The notes below the pieces were generated by a model. The model saw only the letters and a program-made list of their open reading frames with translations, was not told the origin of the DNA and did no database searches. DNA of 64,000 nt from Fulvia fulva (taxonomy: Eukaryota; Ascomycota; Dothideomycetes; Mycosphaerellales; Mycosphaerellaceae), in contig NC_063013.1 of assembly GCF_020509005.1 (NCBI RefSeq), positions 5,642,001 to 5,706,000 on the forward strand, written 5' to 3'. A program made the translations under genes and the position numbers. Of this stretch, positions 51,301-62,582 are shown in pieces; position 1 is the stretch's first letter, and each line of letters starts with the position of its first letter.

Positions 51301-54300
51301 GAAGCCACGACGCTGGCCGTTCTGATGGATGTAACGCAAGATGATGTTTCGAAGGGAGTTGTTCCACTTGATCTGCGCGTTATGGACAATGAAACGATTG
51401 TTGAAGTCGCTAGTGTAATCGGCGAGGGGCGCTGAGTCCATGTTGGACATGCCGGGATCTTGTCGGCGGGTATTCTCGTGTGCCTCAAAGAACTCTTCGC
51501 TGGTCTCAAGATCGGGCACAGCGGATGGGTCGTTCTCGTCAAGTCTCTGCAGCAAGTCATTCAGCATTCTTTCAAGAAAGTCGTGCTTGCCTTGCAAGTG
51601 ATCCGTATGGCTCTTCAGCGTGTTCAGTTTGTCTTGAAGCGCCTGTTTCTCCGCCCTGTCGGCTTGTGGCTCCTGGACGAATTTGAGCTCAGCTTCCCCT
51701 ACAGCGCGGACATTCTGCGCCTGTTTCTCTTTGATCGACGCCAAACGCCTCTCAATGAGTTCGGTCTGCACTCGTCGCGGATCGTTCTTTGCCGACATCA
51801 CGCAATAATGGGTAGGCTCGTCGCCGAAAGGACTGGTCCGAGACGGATCAGCTGCGATGGTGCCGTTGTGGTCAGTCTGGCGGAAGTACGTGAACCTTGG
51901 GGCGTAGCCCAGCGGCAGAATCTTGGTCTCTGGATCAGCTTCTGCAGGTAGTATCCAGTCAAGCTCCACAAAGTCGTCCATGTCGATCCACGTGAAGTCG
52001 TTGTCGGGTATGTCAAACTTGGACATGTCCACCAATGGTGCTTGACCTTGCAGCGAGGCGAGCGTATCATCATTGGCTTTTTCGATGTCTTCTGCACTGG
52101 TACCTTCTATGTTCGCAGACAGAGCACGTAGATCGGCGGAAATGAAGTCTAGCTGAGCTTGGTTGATGCGCATACCGCTTGTCTGCTTGCCTCGCGCGCC
52201 CTCGCGATCTTTGAGGTCAAAGTGCTCTCGTCGTTGGTGCACATCGAGCATGAAGCTGTCGAGTCTCATCTTCAGCCCAGTGGCCGAGACAGTCTGTGCT
52301 TGGTAGTCCTCGGCATCCTTGTGCTTGTAGACGTGGCTGATGAATAGCGGCGAGAGCAGCAAGTTGTATTTGAGCGTGGCAAGATGACGGCCGAACTTCT
52401 TGCTCTTCTTCTCGGTCACACCCCATAGTGGTCCTTGCCGAATTGGCAGAGACATCACGCCCGAGAACATCGACCACCAGTTGAAGAAGTGTGAGAAGAA
52501 TCGTGGTGTCAAGTGCACCGAGTTGTAATTGTTTGACGGCTTGATGTTAGACACAGACCAGTCACGGTCATGCGGCGCTGCGACAGCGATGGACATGTGG
52601 ATGTGGTGACTTCTGAACCCGCGGTAGGCATCATATTCTTGGCCCTCGACACCTTTCGCACAGTCAGGATGCTTAAGGACCACGTCGTAGTGAGATTTGA
52701 AGTCGAAAGTGCGCTTCCCGTCTGCCAGATCTCGCTCGAACATCAGACCTGCGAGCCAAGTGACCTTACCAGAAAGCTTCATGACCACCTTCTTGAATAC
52801 TGCATCTCGACGACCAGTGCTGGAGCCACTTCCAACGCTTGCATCGTCACCCTCCTGTAGCTCTTGCGAGCGCCGAGCATAGCTGTTAAAATCCGGTATT
52901 GCAAGGAGGTATTCTCCGCTGTCGACCTTCAAGAATCGACGAGGATCATCGTGCTGGGCAATGCTCCAGTTCACGTCGTTACGCCACACCATCACCAGAC
53001 CAGCACCAGTCCCTGTAACGACATATGGATCTCGAGAGCCTTTCAAGATTAGGTGGACATCCCCATCGCCTTTCCATGCAACATTGACGCGGGAATGGAA
53101 GGTCAGACGGATCTTGTCCCAAAACCCGACCCTGTCAGAGGGATCGATAGGTGGCTTGGTGAAGCTCTCCAACACCTGCATGGTGTCTTGAATCGCCGGT
53201 TGGTACGATGTTGACCAAGCGATCTTCGTTGGGTTACTGGTATTGATCTCGAACTTGATGTCCGAGTAGGTTTTGACCGCAGAAATCGTTCGTCTGACGT
53301 CGATGAAAAAGCCGCTCGACCCATGGGCCATCTTCTCCCGTGGTACAACCTCTACATTGACGCTTCGTTGCGACTCGATGTCTCTGAACTCTTCAGCTAT
53401 CACAAAATCGGTCTTCATCGATGCTGCTGGCATCCTCGGGGACTGCCCACTACCCAGAGCAGGAATGTGTAAAATTGGCAGTGGATAGTCGCGAAGCTGT
53501 ATCCTGGCCTCGCCCATGGTGATGTGCAAACTCATCGGCAGTAGTAGACCATACTTCATGTCCCTCGGCATACCTTTGCCGACAGTGTGCAGAAAATTCG
53601 GATAGTCCTCTATCGGGAAAGAAGGTTTGTCGACAGTGATACTCAAGTCACTGATGGCGATAACCATCAGTCCTGGTCTTCTGCTCCAGGCCAATATCGG
53701 CTCATGCTGTTCTACGTCGTCGTCAAGCTCGTCATTGACGCCGAAGACTTTCCTCATCTCGCGGATGGCGTGGCTTTGAAAGCACTTTATGCGATCAATG
53801 CGATGCTTCCACGACTGCGCGTTCAGATGATCCAGTCTCTCTCTTGCTTTTTTGAGAGACACTGTCGAGCCTTCACTGATGCCACATTTCCCTTCTGTGT
53901 CATAGCGCATCTTACGCCGCGACTGCCGCTGACTGTTCTTTGGACTGGGAGAGTTCCCGCCATGACTTCGACTCCGACGATGGGTGACGTGTGGCTGCCG
54001 TGAGTCAGAGCTGGATTCCTCGCCAAGCTGAGCAGACTGCGCACGTAGCCTCGAGCTACCACGAACGGCAGAGCGCGCCATCCTTTTCTCCTTGAGCCTG
54101 AAAGCATCTTCCCGGGCTAGTCTTTGTTTCTGCTCCATCAATCCGGCTCGGTAGATTGCGCCAAGCTTCCATTCGAACAAATTGTCTTCGATATCAAACA
54201 AGAAGATCTGGGTACGAAGCGTAATGCGAGGTACGTGCTTCGTACCTTCTGGCTCCTTGGTAAGGATGTATTCATTCGTTCCAGTGATGAAGTGATGTTG

Positions 54301-57210
54301 CAATTGCTTGGTTGTCTTCACCACGTTCGTGATGTTATCGAAGATCGAGTGCACAACGAGAGAATTCGGTATCGAGATGCGGATGGACTCCGTGACCACA
54401 TCGACGGACTTTTCGTGCACACTCTGCTTCCCAACCTTCCGCTTCACCTCGCGGAGGTCAAATCTGAAGGTTTTGATGCTGATAACTCTGCTCCAGGCTG
54501 ATTTCGTTGCCGGTGCCCGGACATACATGCGAGCCAGTTTGCTCCGTAAGAACGGTGTTGACCAGCGATGCCTTCCGCACTCGAGAGAAAATATCTGCAA
54601 CATCATGGGTGGATCCGCAGGCATGCGGCCCTTGATCTGCACCAGGCTCGCTTTGAAGTCCATTGCGGTAATTTCGCGACTTGCGATCTCTTCTAGAGTT
54701 GGATCTGCCACGGATAGGCCAAAACTTGTCGATCTTGCGATCTTCGGCTGAGCGTGCTCGTCCTCCTTCTCCCGGTCGAGGAAGGTTTTCTTGATGATCA
54801 TGGCGGCCACACCTACTGCAAAGTGGTTGTACAACGAGTATTGCACCATGATGCTCTTAGCGAAAGAGTTGACGTGAAATATGGGACCGTGAGGATCGGT
54901 CGTTGTTGAAAATGCAACTTCGAAGCGTGGCAGTGAAAGAAAGGTCTCGGGTTCAGAATCTTCGATGGAATCCGCGATCAGTCCTTCCAGGTTTTGGAGA
55001 TGGAATGTCAGCCGCCGACCATCAGCGAAAGTGTGGTATCTCTTTTTGGGCGAAGAGTGTTCTGTAGGCTTGTTCTTCTCCTTGCCTGGTGACTTGAGGG
55101 TGATGGATTTTCGACGGGCGGTCATATCTTCTTGGTCACGGGGGTCGTCACGTTGAGCTTTGTATTCGGTCGTCCAGGACTCAAGTTGCAGTCCAAACCC
55201 CCGGGTGTCTTTGGAGACCTGCTCGTCAATGCCTGCAAGCTCGAGCCCGAAGTCTGAGCCTTCAAGCTTCAGGTGCTGGAGCCATGCCGGCATTTGGCGC
55301 AGAAAGCTGGCTTGTTTCTTCTTGCTGCCATCGTGATGTGCTAGCACGTTGCGTCGCAACTGTTTCACGATTTGACGCACACCTTCGCAGATATCAGGCC
55401 GCACGAGGAAGATTGTGAAAGTCTGCGCTCTGCCGGTCGCGATCACAGCAACATCGGGAAGAGCGTTGACATCGACTTGTACTTCCACGAAGTCGCTGTG
55501 CAGTAGATCGTGTCTATCACCAGTGGCAGTCTGATAGCACAATCGATGTCTGGAGAGGCGATAATATGAATTGAGGGTATAGTGGTTCTGGCCATCTGTA
55601 GCATGAGAAGATTCACACTCCAGTGCGACTGAAGACACCGAAGATATGAGAAGGTCGAAATCATCGTCTTCCGTATTCTTCTTGTCCATGGGCGGTAATG
55701 ATATTCGAATGACCGGCTCTTGGATAGAAATCTTCAGATGTGCCTTGGGCAGGAGCTGCGAGATCAGCTGATGGTGACTCAACTTGGCGTGACCTTGTCG
55801 ACCGCCTGAACGCTTCTTAAGGAGTTCTCGCACCAGGGGCAAATGTTTCGGATCCAAGTCGACAGAAGGCGATGTACAGACCAGATTTGCGTACAGGATA
55901 TTGGTGTTCTTGTCGTTCGGACCATCTGCCCGAGAGTAATGGACAGTCCGAGAAGGCAATGTCGTCTTCACTGTAGCAGTGATCATTGGAATGTACAGCA
56001 TGCGTTCCGGATGTTCATGACCATCATCGATGCCAGCAGCGATAGCGATGCCAGTAAGCAGAGCCTGGTGCGCCACATCTTTGGGCGAGAAGTACATCCG
56101 GTGTGCTGGGCTTTTCGGATCAAGACGCAGGAGATCCAGGCCAAGTTCTTTCATAGCGAAGTTGAAGTAGACATCCCTGTCTGCGTAACCCTTGACCGCA
56201 AGCTTCCTCGACAAGCCCACAAATCCGATCGCGAACTGTACCTCCTGAATACCGCGCAAGATTGAAGCAACGAAAGCTCGAGAATCAGAAACGGTTTGTG
56301 CTATATGTTCGTTGGCGGGGCCTGGCATTTTGATCTCATCCGCCACGTCAACGAAGGACATGTCTGGCGGTGGCTTCTCTGATTGAGGCTGCGCATACCT
56401 ACCACGCAGGAGATCGGCGCAGCGTTTCGCATACTCGAGATCATCGAACGGTATGTTGAGGCGACCTAATTTCCAGGCGATCGATGCATCACGAAGCCCC
56501 TCACGTTCTTGCTCGAGCATTCCATGGATGTTGAATGTGCAGTAGTCCAGCACTTCGGTCGACTCCCGGCCCTCGGGCGTAAACAGCACACTCCTGACGA
56601 TGGACTTCCATTCGGCGGGAGATTGCGTTTGCGGCTTGTGCTTGTGATGTTGGAACAGCCTGCTTCTGTCGACCGTCTGTTTCCTCGTGTCGACCGAAAG
56701 CGTCACACGCTCCAACCTGATCCGGCCCACGCCCACGATGTCCAGCGTGAGAGCCGTTGCGATCAAGTCCACCAAGCGTAGCCACCGTATCTGCCTGTGC
56801 AGCCGCTTGATCTTCTCTTTCGTCTCGGTGAGCCTGCGCCACAGTTGGCCATGCCCATCTTCATCCTTGTGTTCTGCAGGCGTTTCCGGACGAGCCTCCG
56901 GAGCTCCACTGGCCTTTTCTCTCCTGCTCTCGTCCAGCGCCTCAAGGTCGACCGTCACGACCAGTTCAGTTATGACCAAGCTGCACCACGTTGGCAGAGC
57001 AAAGGTGGGCCGGTGCGGCGAGATGCCTACGCCACGAAGGTTGATCTTGATACCATGGGTGGGGCTGAAGGCGATTCGTCTGAGGCCGCTGTAGCCCACG
57101 CGCTGGATCGAGACCCCAGTGACTATGCGCAAGACGGCGAACAGGACAAACGTGCCCAAGTATGCGGTGACCAGCAGCCCGAAGACGAATGACAAGGTGG
57201 GTATAGCCAT
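48361..57210 (-). CDS. FMP27: Fmp27/BLTP2 (Hobbit-type) bridge-like lipid transfer protein
   Basis: A giant protein of 2949 residues in one uninterrupted exon. Family members are rod-shaped lipid channels of repeating beta-groove units, anchored in the ER by an N-terminal helix and working at ER-plasma membrane contacts. The ATG at 57210 begins MAIPTLSFVFGLLVTAYLG, the membrane anchor; an in-frame GTG lies 9 nt upstream. The GFWDK domain appears near residue 1365 (RVGFWDKIRLTFHSRVNVAW). The WPPW motif lies near residue 2155 (GTYWPPWVPMEIMFEFKTNP). Coiled-coil segments occur around 1810-1900 (LIERRLASIKEKQAQNVRAV). The last about 400 residues are Ser/Pro-rich and disordered, including KRVSGRATSHDKKKKDKDKS. 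Length and domain order match fungal homologues. Confidence 0.92.
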   Translation of the reverse strand: MAIPTLSFVFGLLVTAYLGTFVLFAVLRIVTGVSIQRVGYSGLRRIAFSPTHGIKINLRGVGISPHRPTFALPTWCSLVITELVVTVDLEALDESRREKASGAPEARPETPAEHKDEDGHGQLWRRLTETKEKIKRLHRQIRWLRLVDLIATALTLDIVGVGRIRLERVTLSVDTRKQTVDRSRLFQHHKHKPQTQSPAEWKSIVRSVLFTPEGRESTEVLDYCTFNIHGMLEQEREGLRDASIAWKLGRLNIPFDDLEYAKRCADLLRGRYAQPQSEKPPPDMSFVDVADEIKMPGPANEHIAQTVSDSRAFVASILRGIQEVQFAIGFVGLSRKLAVKGYADRDVYFNFAMKELGLDLLRLDPKSPAHRMYFSPKDVAHQALLTGIAIAAGIDDGHEHPERMLYIPMITATVKTTLPSRTVHYSRADGPNDKNTNILYANLVCTSPSVDLDPKHLPLVRELLKKRSGGRQGHAKLSHHQLISQLLPKAHLKISIQEPVIRISLPPMDKKNTEDDDFDLLISSVSSVALECESSHATDGQNHYTLNSYYRLSRHRLCYQTATGDRHDLLHSDFVEVQVDVNALPDVAVIATGRAQTFTIFLVRPDICEGVRQIVKQLRRNVLAHHDGSKKKQASFLRQMPAWLQHLKLEGSDFGLELAGIDEQVSKDTRGFGLQLESWTTEYKAQRDDPRDQEDMTARRKSITLKSPGKEKNKPTEHSSPKKRYHTFADGRRLTFHLQNLEGLIADSIEDSEPETFLSLPRFEVAFSTTTDPHGPIFHVNSFAKSIMVQYSLYNHFAVGVAAMIIKKTFLDREKEDEHAQPKIARSTSFGLSVADPTLEEIASREITAMDFKASLVQIKGRMPADPPMMLQIFSLECGRHRWSTPFLRSKLARMYVRAPATKSAWSRVISIKTFRFDLREVKRKVGKQSVHEKSVDVVTESIRISIPNSLVVHSIFDNITNVVKTTKQLQHHFITGTNEYILTKEPEGTKHVPRITLRTQIFLFDIEDNLFEWKLGAIYRAGLMEQKQRLAREDAFRLKEKRMARSAVRGSSRLRAQSAQLGEESSSDSRQPHVTHRRSRSHGGNSPSPKNSQRQSRRKMRYDTEGKCGISEGSTVSLKKARERLDHLNAQSWKHRIDRIKCFQSHAIREMRKVFGVNDELDDDVEQHEPILAWSRRPGLMVIAISDLSITVDKPSFPIEDYPNFLHTVGKGMPRDMKYGLLLPMSLHITMGEARIQLRDYPLPILHIPALGSGQSPRMPAASMKTDFVIAEEFRDIESQRSVNVEVVPREKMAHGSSGFFIDVRRTISAVKTYSDIKFEINTSNPTKIAWSTSYQPAIQDTMQVLESFTKPPIDPSDRVGFWDKIRLTFHSRVNVAWKGDGDVHLILKGSRDPYVVTGTGAGLVMVWRNDVNWSIAQHDDPRRFLKVDSGEYLLAIPDFNSYARRSQELQEGDDASVGSGSSTGRRDAVFKKVVMKLSGKVTWLAGLMFERDLADGKRTFDFKSHYDVVLKHPDCAKGVEGQEYDAYRGFRSHHIHMSIAVAAPHDRDWSVSNIKPSNNYNSVHLTPRFFSHFFNWWSMFSGVMSLPIRQGPLWGVTEKKSKKFGRHLATLKYNLLLSPLFISHVYKHKDAEDYQAQTVSATGLKMRLDSFMLDVHQRREHFDLKDREGARGKQTSGMRINQAQLDFISADLRALSANIEGTSAEDIEKANDDTLASLQGQAPLVDMSKFDIPDNDFTWIDMDDFVELDWILPAEADPETKILPLGYAPRFTYFRQTDHNGTIAADPSRTSPFGDEPTHYCVMSAKNDPRRVQTELIERRLASIKEKQAQNVRAVGEAELKFVQEPQADRAEKQALQDKLNTLKSHTDHLQGKHDFLERMLNDLLQRLDENDPSAVPDLETSEEFFEAHENTRRQDPGMSNMDSAPLADYTSDFNNRFIVHNAQIKWNNSLRNIILRYIHQNGQRRGFVYYMSRRAVKFILEILEEREKAEKSSTPTRQKSHATTYSAMSPNVDDEATVQGRIDQLLRDGRNFVNADEPFAEKWDSGQSGGGHDDISVEFTPLNTYHFRLIAPQVQLQSEKNPKSAVLVTAKGMQLKVVQIMEKDKVDDDVSGLVQRRFNAAADSLQMFVTSAKTFTTEYLHFYSANRYGVKAGTYWPPWVPMEIMFEFKTNPYGFNRVVHRTSASLRFDKYNTLRLKYNDDISGGEPKTAESAEEAESRMDHVWLEFPHLRAICDSTQYFALYIIVMDLLLYNEPLEKTRSERLEKIMLASDFSDLSGTPEMVQMLQERIRQLEEIKMHFQVNEKYLDRQGWKDRIAMDQDLASCEDELFFMMKAITTSQQHEENPRGADDSAGMLHLHIASKEIAWHLIRDKNESLMELQLKNATFDRTDNYDGSNYNSMEIGLINGYNLLPNALYPEILTPFTDESKGGRRLGNTKMLRVHWLMLEAIAGIPVMDYFEVDLVPLKVQVEREVAKKLFEYIFPGVGGNAFDGGGFSPFMVKNMLPTQEEEDESGEAGPQDSQSVLGVESPDPNNYAGERNGPGSFEQRMRPTLTLGKQKKGKNYQRGLGIPNGNQTGLHGFAIWQHSNKSQEGSKRALASRQTLSQTSLSPMARSPSERSLSTMRSTAGSVDGDKRVSGRATSHDKKKKDKDKSKEGTSDDLTQMMTRASNYMTLAYVKIPGIVLCLSYKGQGKRNIEDVHGLVFKLPTLEYRNKTWSNLDLALQIKKDFIRSLISHTGAIIGNKFSHHKPSRQQQSRLRELANRSTFMSPSASETKLLPGPPDWQFRTAGPNGSETSSIQKDSFDDTSGRPASARPPSSNLASSVSFTTSSPSRSVSEPRFSGDTAPDQVMHGSSISEQNSPHPTPRPLPRALHNAANSDAEGSRPRATSITRHLSGFSERLRQRQATNGNHGAESSAVEDNEETKRKSKLLLGPQKLLGRFRD

Positions 57211-57856
57211 TGCGAACACTCCATTGCGCCCAAACGGGCTGACGACTGTATCTCAGACCCCCACAATTGCTCTGCGTATCATTCTGTTGTCCTTGCGATG
57301 CTCATGACGCCGTGAGTGCTAAAGATGGGTGTTTGCGATAGCTGTTGGTAGAATGCCGGCTGCTTGTTCTTGGCCGAGTGAGGTAGAGGGAGAGAGAGGG
57401 AGCTTCGCGGAGGGATGAATCGTCAAGACGCACGTGGATGCAAGCAAGAGCGAGAGTGTCCCGTAATCCTCGTCACAAGCCGCTGCCTCTGCTGCTGCGC
57501 ATTATCAGGGCCGCGCAGAGCATTTGGGGAGAAGGATCTATTGACCACTAAGCGGCACAATGATGCTTTGCGCGGGATTGCGGAGCCAGTCGGACATTAT
57601 TTAACCTCTGTTGGCGTTGACGATCATTGCACAACATCAACACGCAGTTCAGTAGACTCGAGAGGAAGCTGTATCATCCTGTACAGACATTGTGCGATTC
57701 ATGGGACTTCTATGGCTCATCTACGCACTACGAAGTGCTCCAATGGCATTGAATGACGCAGACGACCACGCCTTGTCGCGTGTGCTCGAGCCTCGTTCGT
57801 CCCATGGAGCTCCGCTCACCGAACGCCACTTAAATCTTTGACCGCGAAAGCCTCCT
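57211..57856. other. Promoter region of the Fmp27 gene
   Basis: 646 bp between the start of the Fmp27-like gene and the stop of CSN5, both on the minus strand. It includes a purine-rich tract near 57380-57402 (CT-rich on the coding strand). No gene is recognised. Confidence 0.45.
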
Positions 57857-58968
57857 TCATGCCTCCTTCATCTGAGTGTCGGCACCATTCTCAACCGTGT
57901 TCGCGGCCTCTGCTACCTGGGCAGCGCCATCGGCAAACACCTTCTCCTTCACCATGGCTGCCATAAGGCCAATCTTCTCCTCGCTTGCAATCTTTTCTGC
58001 CGCCTTGACGACCTTCGCCATCTGCTCCTCACCAGCCTTGCCCTTTCGCGGTGGTGCAAGCGGCATACCGGCCGATCGCTGCTTCACGCCTTCCTGCACC
58101 AGCTTCGTCTTGGCTGCTAGATCCTCGATTTGCTTGGTCACGTAGTCGTGGTTGGTGTCGAGCGGCGATGATGAGAGTGTCTGGACCCAGTACTTGTTCC
58201 ACAATGCCTCAAGCAACTTGCTGTCTAGGGTGGACTTGAAGTGCGATACCTCGAGAGAGTAGTACCGGTTGGCGTGTGCTCCAAAGTCCTGCGCCTTGGC
58301 CATGGGTACTGCGGCCATGCCTTCTCCTGCTGACTCCTGGCCTTCCGGCTTGTAGCCTTCTGGGTATGTCCTGAACGCGCCAATCTCCACTTTGCCAGAG
58401 CTTACAGTCCGGTGCGGGTCGATCACGACGGCCAGGAAAGGGTCCGAGAAGGATTGCTGTGTGTGTTGTGTTGTCACATCGATGCCAGAGAGCCAGCAGC
58501 CGTATCCAGGATGACTGTGGTACCAACCCACCGCGTTCTCCAATTGACCTGCCGCTCTTGACTTTTCCAAGAACTGCACCACGTACTCGTTTGCCTCGTC
58601 CTGTGCGTTGACTCGGGTTTCTGTGCCTTCGACTGGTAGCCGAAGCGCATCTGTGACGATGAATGTCTCGTGCTCGACGTAGCCCACCATCAAGCCCATG
58701 ACCTCGATGTCGCCTCCAGACCGCGCGTGCATGACCATCTTCACCAGAGCGACTGCTGATATGCGCACATACTTGAAGTAGTGTGGATCTGATCGCCACG
58801 GCTTCGCGGCGTTGATCTTCTTCTGCGACTCGGCATCGTATTTGTAGAGGGCATCGCGTTGCGAGTCGACTAGCTTAGCAGCGCCATCTGTTTCTGAGGA
58901 ACATATCAGCGACAGTCTTGACAGTTGATGCCTGGGGACGACTTACCTGATGCGTGCTGTGGAGCCAT
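57857..58968 (-). CDS. CSN5: COP9 signalosome subunit 5 (JAMM metalloprotease)
   Basis: Catalytic subunit of the COP9 signalosome, which removes Nedd8 from cullins and so resets SCF-type ubiquitin ligases. Exons are 58968-58947 and 58893-57857 (intron 58894-58946, GTAAGT...CAG), giving 352 residues. The ATG at 58968 begins MAPQHASE, joined to [19 protein letters not shown]. The JAMM zinc site is intact: the upstream Glu in [13 protein letters not shown], then [14 protein letters not shown] near residue 133. The C-terminal helices include [20 protein letters not shown]. Usual length is about 340-360. Its start is 208 bp from the divergent DNA polymerase delta gene, with which it shares a promoter region. 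Confidence 0.92.
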
Positions 58969-59176
58969 GTTGGCGGTGGTAGTGGGAATGAAGTGAGTTG
59001 GGTGATGAGAGAAACAGCTACCGACCAGTGGGTGTCATACTTGGCCTGTCGGTTGTATCTGGAAAGAGTACTACGTTGTGTTTGTGTCGAAGCTCTCGGA
59101 TGTTTGGCCAGTTCTAGCGCGAAGCTCGTTTACGCGTGTAGTTCTATCGTCGCGTCTCCGGCTTTGAACTGTCGAC
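58969..59176. promoter_or_regulatory. Shared divergent promoter CSN5 / POL3
   Basis: 208 bp between two divergent starts, so both promoters must lie here or extend into the genes. No TATA box is evident, as is common for housekeeping genes. Confidence 0.5.
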
Positions 59177-62100
59177 ATGCACCAGATACATACACCCAAC
59201 ACAATGCCTGGAGTGCTAACACAATCGCCTGCAAAGGTGCCCAGCAAACGCGTGCTGCAGGATACCACACGTTCCAGGCAACACCAACAGGCCTCGCCAC
59301 AGAAGAAACGCAAGCTCGAGGACTCGAAACCAGCCTTCAGACAACCAGGCAAGAGAGGCCCGAATGGCATTGGGTCTAGTCAGCCCAAGAGCCAGTTCGA
59401 AGAGGAGGTCCTAGAGAAGCTCACCCAGAATCTCGGGTCGTTGAAGGAGAACAATGCAGAGAAAGATCAGCAGTGGTCACGGCCGAGTCTCGACGGCTTC
59501 AATGAGAAGACAGACACCGTCTCCTTCCAAGCAATCGATGCTGAAGAAGGCACATTACATGGTGGCAAGGCGACTGTCAAACTGTTTGGTGTGACGGAAG
59601 CTGGGCAGTCGGTACTGCTGCACGTTACAGACTTTCTACACTATCTTTACGTCGCGGCACCCATTGCATTCACCAAGAATGATTGCGAACCATACAAGCT
59701 CTTCCTGGAATCCAGCATGGCACAACACTCCGCAGCCATTCAGTCTGTCCAGATGGTCCCTCGCGAGAACCTCTTCGGCTTTCAGGGCAATCAAAAGAGT
59801 CCGTACTTGAAGATCACCGTGACAGATCCAAAGTTCATCAACAAGTTGCGGACCACCATACAAAGCGGCAACGCCAACTACAAGGGGATGTGGAAGGTCG
59901 CCGAGGGCGGGATCCTGACCTTCGACAACATTCAGTATGTGCTCAGGTTCATGATCGATACGGGTGTGGCGGGCATGTCCTGGGTGTCAACTCACGGTGG
60001 CAAGTATCATATGATCCCCGATCGCGATCGTCAGTCAACTTGCCAGATTGAAGCGCACTGTCACTACCGAGACCTCATTGCACATCCTGTTGACGGCGAA
60101 TGGCAGAAGATGGCCCCTCTGCGTGTGCTCAGCTTCGACATCGAATGTGCTGGCCGCAAAGGTGTATTCCCAGAAGCAAATGTCGATCCAGTCATCCAGA
60201 TCGCGAACGTCGTCACTAGATATGGTGAAGAAAAGCCTTTCGTGAGGAACGTCTTCTGCATGGATACGTGCAGTCTGATCGTCAACACACAAATTTTCGA
60301 GTTTGGCGCAGAAGAGAAGATGCTCATGGCATGGCGAGACTTTGTCGAAGAGGTGGATCCTGATGTGATCATCGGATACAACATCTCGAACTTCGACTTC
60401 CCGTATCTCCTGGATCGTGCTGCGTTTCTCAAAGTCGGCAGATTCCCATTTTTGACTCGCCTCAGAAACATGAAGTCGATGGCCAGAGACACCAACTTTT
60501 CCAGCAAGCAGATGGGCAACCGCGACACGAAAGCCACCAACACGAATGGACGACTACAACTGGATCTTCTCCAGCTGATTCAGCGAGACTACCAGCTGCG
60601 AAGTTATACTCTTAATTCTGTATCTGCACACTTCTTGAACGAGCAGAAGGAAGACGTACATCACACCATGATTACGGAGCTGTACAACGGCACACCCGAA
60701 TCCCGTCGAAGACTGGCCGTGTACTGTCTAAAGGACGCGTATCTGCCTCAACGTCTAATGGACAAGCTCATGTGTCTGATCAATTACACTGAGATGGCAA
60801 GGGTCACGGGCGTGCCATTCAACTTTTTGCTTTCGAAAGGTCAGCAAATCAAGTTCATCAGCCAACTTTTCAGAAAAGCGCTCGAACAGCAATTGGTGGT
60901 CCCTGACCTGAAGAGTGAAGGCAGCGACGAGCAGTATGAAGGTGCTACAGTCATTGAGCCTACCAGAGGATATTACGATGTCCCAGTCGCGACCCTGGAT
61001 TTCGCATCGCTGTATCCCAGTATCATCCAGGCCCACAACCTTTGCTATACTACTCTGCTCAACAAAAACGCGGTCGAGAAAATGCAGCTCAAGAAGGATG
61101 ATGATTACATTGTCACTCCCAATGGAGACCTCTTTGCGACGACCAAAGTTCGGAAGGGGCTGCTATCTCAAATTCTCGAGGAACTCCTGGGCGCGCGAAA
61201 ACGTGCCAAAAAGGAGCTCGCTGTTGAGACTGATCCCTTCAAGAAGGCCGTGCTGAACGGTCGTCAACTGGCATTAAAGATAAGCGCAAACTCTGTTTAC
61301 GGTCTGACAGGTGCGACGGTCGGTAAATTGCCCTGTCTGGCCATTGCCAGTAGCACTACATCCTATGGCCGTCAAATGATCGAAAAGACCAAGGAAGAAG
61401 TCGAGGGCAAGTACACAATAGCAAACGGCTACAGCCATGATGCCCAAGTCATCTATGGTGACACTGACTCCGTCATGGTCAAGTTCGGGCCCAACGACCT
61501 GGCAAAGGCTATGGAGCTCGGGCAAGAAGCCGCTGACTACGTCTCGAGCAAGTTCATCAAGCCCATCAAGCTCGAGTTCGAGAAGGTGTACTTTCCGTAC
61601 TTGCTGATCAACAAGAAGCGATATGCCGGGCTGTACTGGACCAAGCCCGACAATTATGATAAGATGGATACCAAGGGTATCGAGACTGTGCGCCGAGACA
61701 ACTGCCGGCTTGTGCAGAATGTCATCGAGACAAGCCTCAAGATGCTGCTCATTGACCAGGACGTACAAGGAGCTCAAGAGTAAGTCCTTCCGCGCGAGTG
61801 CTGTCGCCTGATCATTCCTCGGGATGTGCTAACTCGATCACAGCTATGTCAAGGAAACCATTGCAGAGCTGCTCCAAAATAGAGTCGACATGTCCAACCT
61901 CGTGATCACGAAAGCCCTGACCAAGTCGGATTACGCCAACAAACAGGCACATACTGAACTTGCCGAGCGTATGCGCAAGCGTGATGCGGGATCTGCGCCG
62001 GCACTCGGCGATCGCGTGGCCTATGTGATGGTGAAGGGTGCAGCAGGGTCCAAGGGCTATGAGAAGTCCGAAGATCCCATGTTCGTGCTCGAACACAACC

Positions 62101-62582
62101 TTCCCATTGACACCAAGTACTATCTGGACAACCAGCTGGCCAAACCACTGGGCCGGATCTTTGAGCCGATCCTTGGCGAGAAGAAAGCCGGACAATTATT
62201 GACGGGCGAACACACGCGTGCTATATCTGTCGCGGCGCCCACGATGGGTGGGCTGATGAAGTTCGCCAAGAAGACAGAAACCTGTCTCGGCTGCAAAAAG
62301 CCACTTGCCTCGAAAGAGGAACAGGGCGGCGCGGTCGGTGAAGAGTGCAGACCCAGGTTTGCTGAGCTTTATCAGAGATCGCTGAGCAAAGTGGCTGAGC
62401 TGGAGGTCCGCTTCAACCGACTATGGACTCAGTGTCAACGCTGCCAAGGCAGCATGCACAACGAAGTGATCTGTTCCAGCAGGGACTGTCCAATCTTCTA
62501 CATGAGGATGAAGGCGAAGAAGGACGTCGAAGACGCAGGCAAAGAGATTGACCGCTTTGATCGGGACGCCACATTATGGTAG
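59177..62582 (+). CDS. POL3: DNA polymerase delta catalytic subunit
   Basis: The replicative family-B polymerase for the lagging strand and repair. Exons are 59177-61779 and 61844-62582 (intron GTAAGT...CAG), giving 1113 residues, normal length. The proofreading exonuclease has LSFDIECAG (about residue 316) and [15 protein letters not shown]. Polymerase motif A is [20 protein letters not shown] (about 608), motif [13 protein letters not shown] (about 702) and motif [10 protein letters not shown] (about 759). The C-terminal cysteine modules are [20 protein letters not shown] with its closing Cys, and [19 protein letters not shown]; the second binds an Fe-S cluster in characterised enzymes. The N-terminus holds basic stretches suited to nuclear import ([10 protein letters not shown]). 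All catalytic residues look intact. Confidence 0.95.
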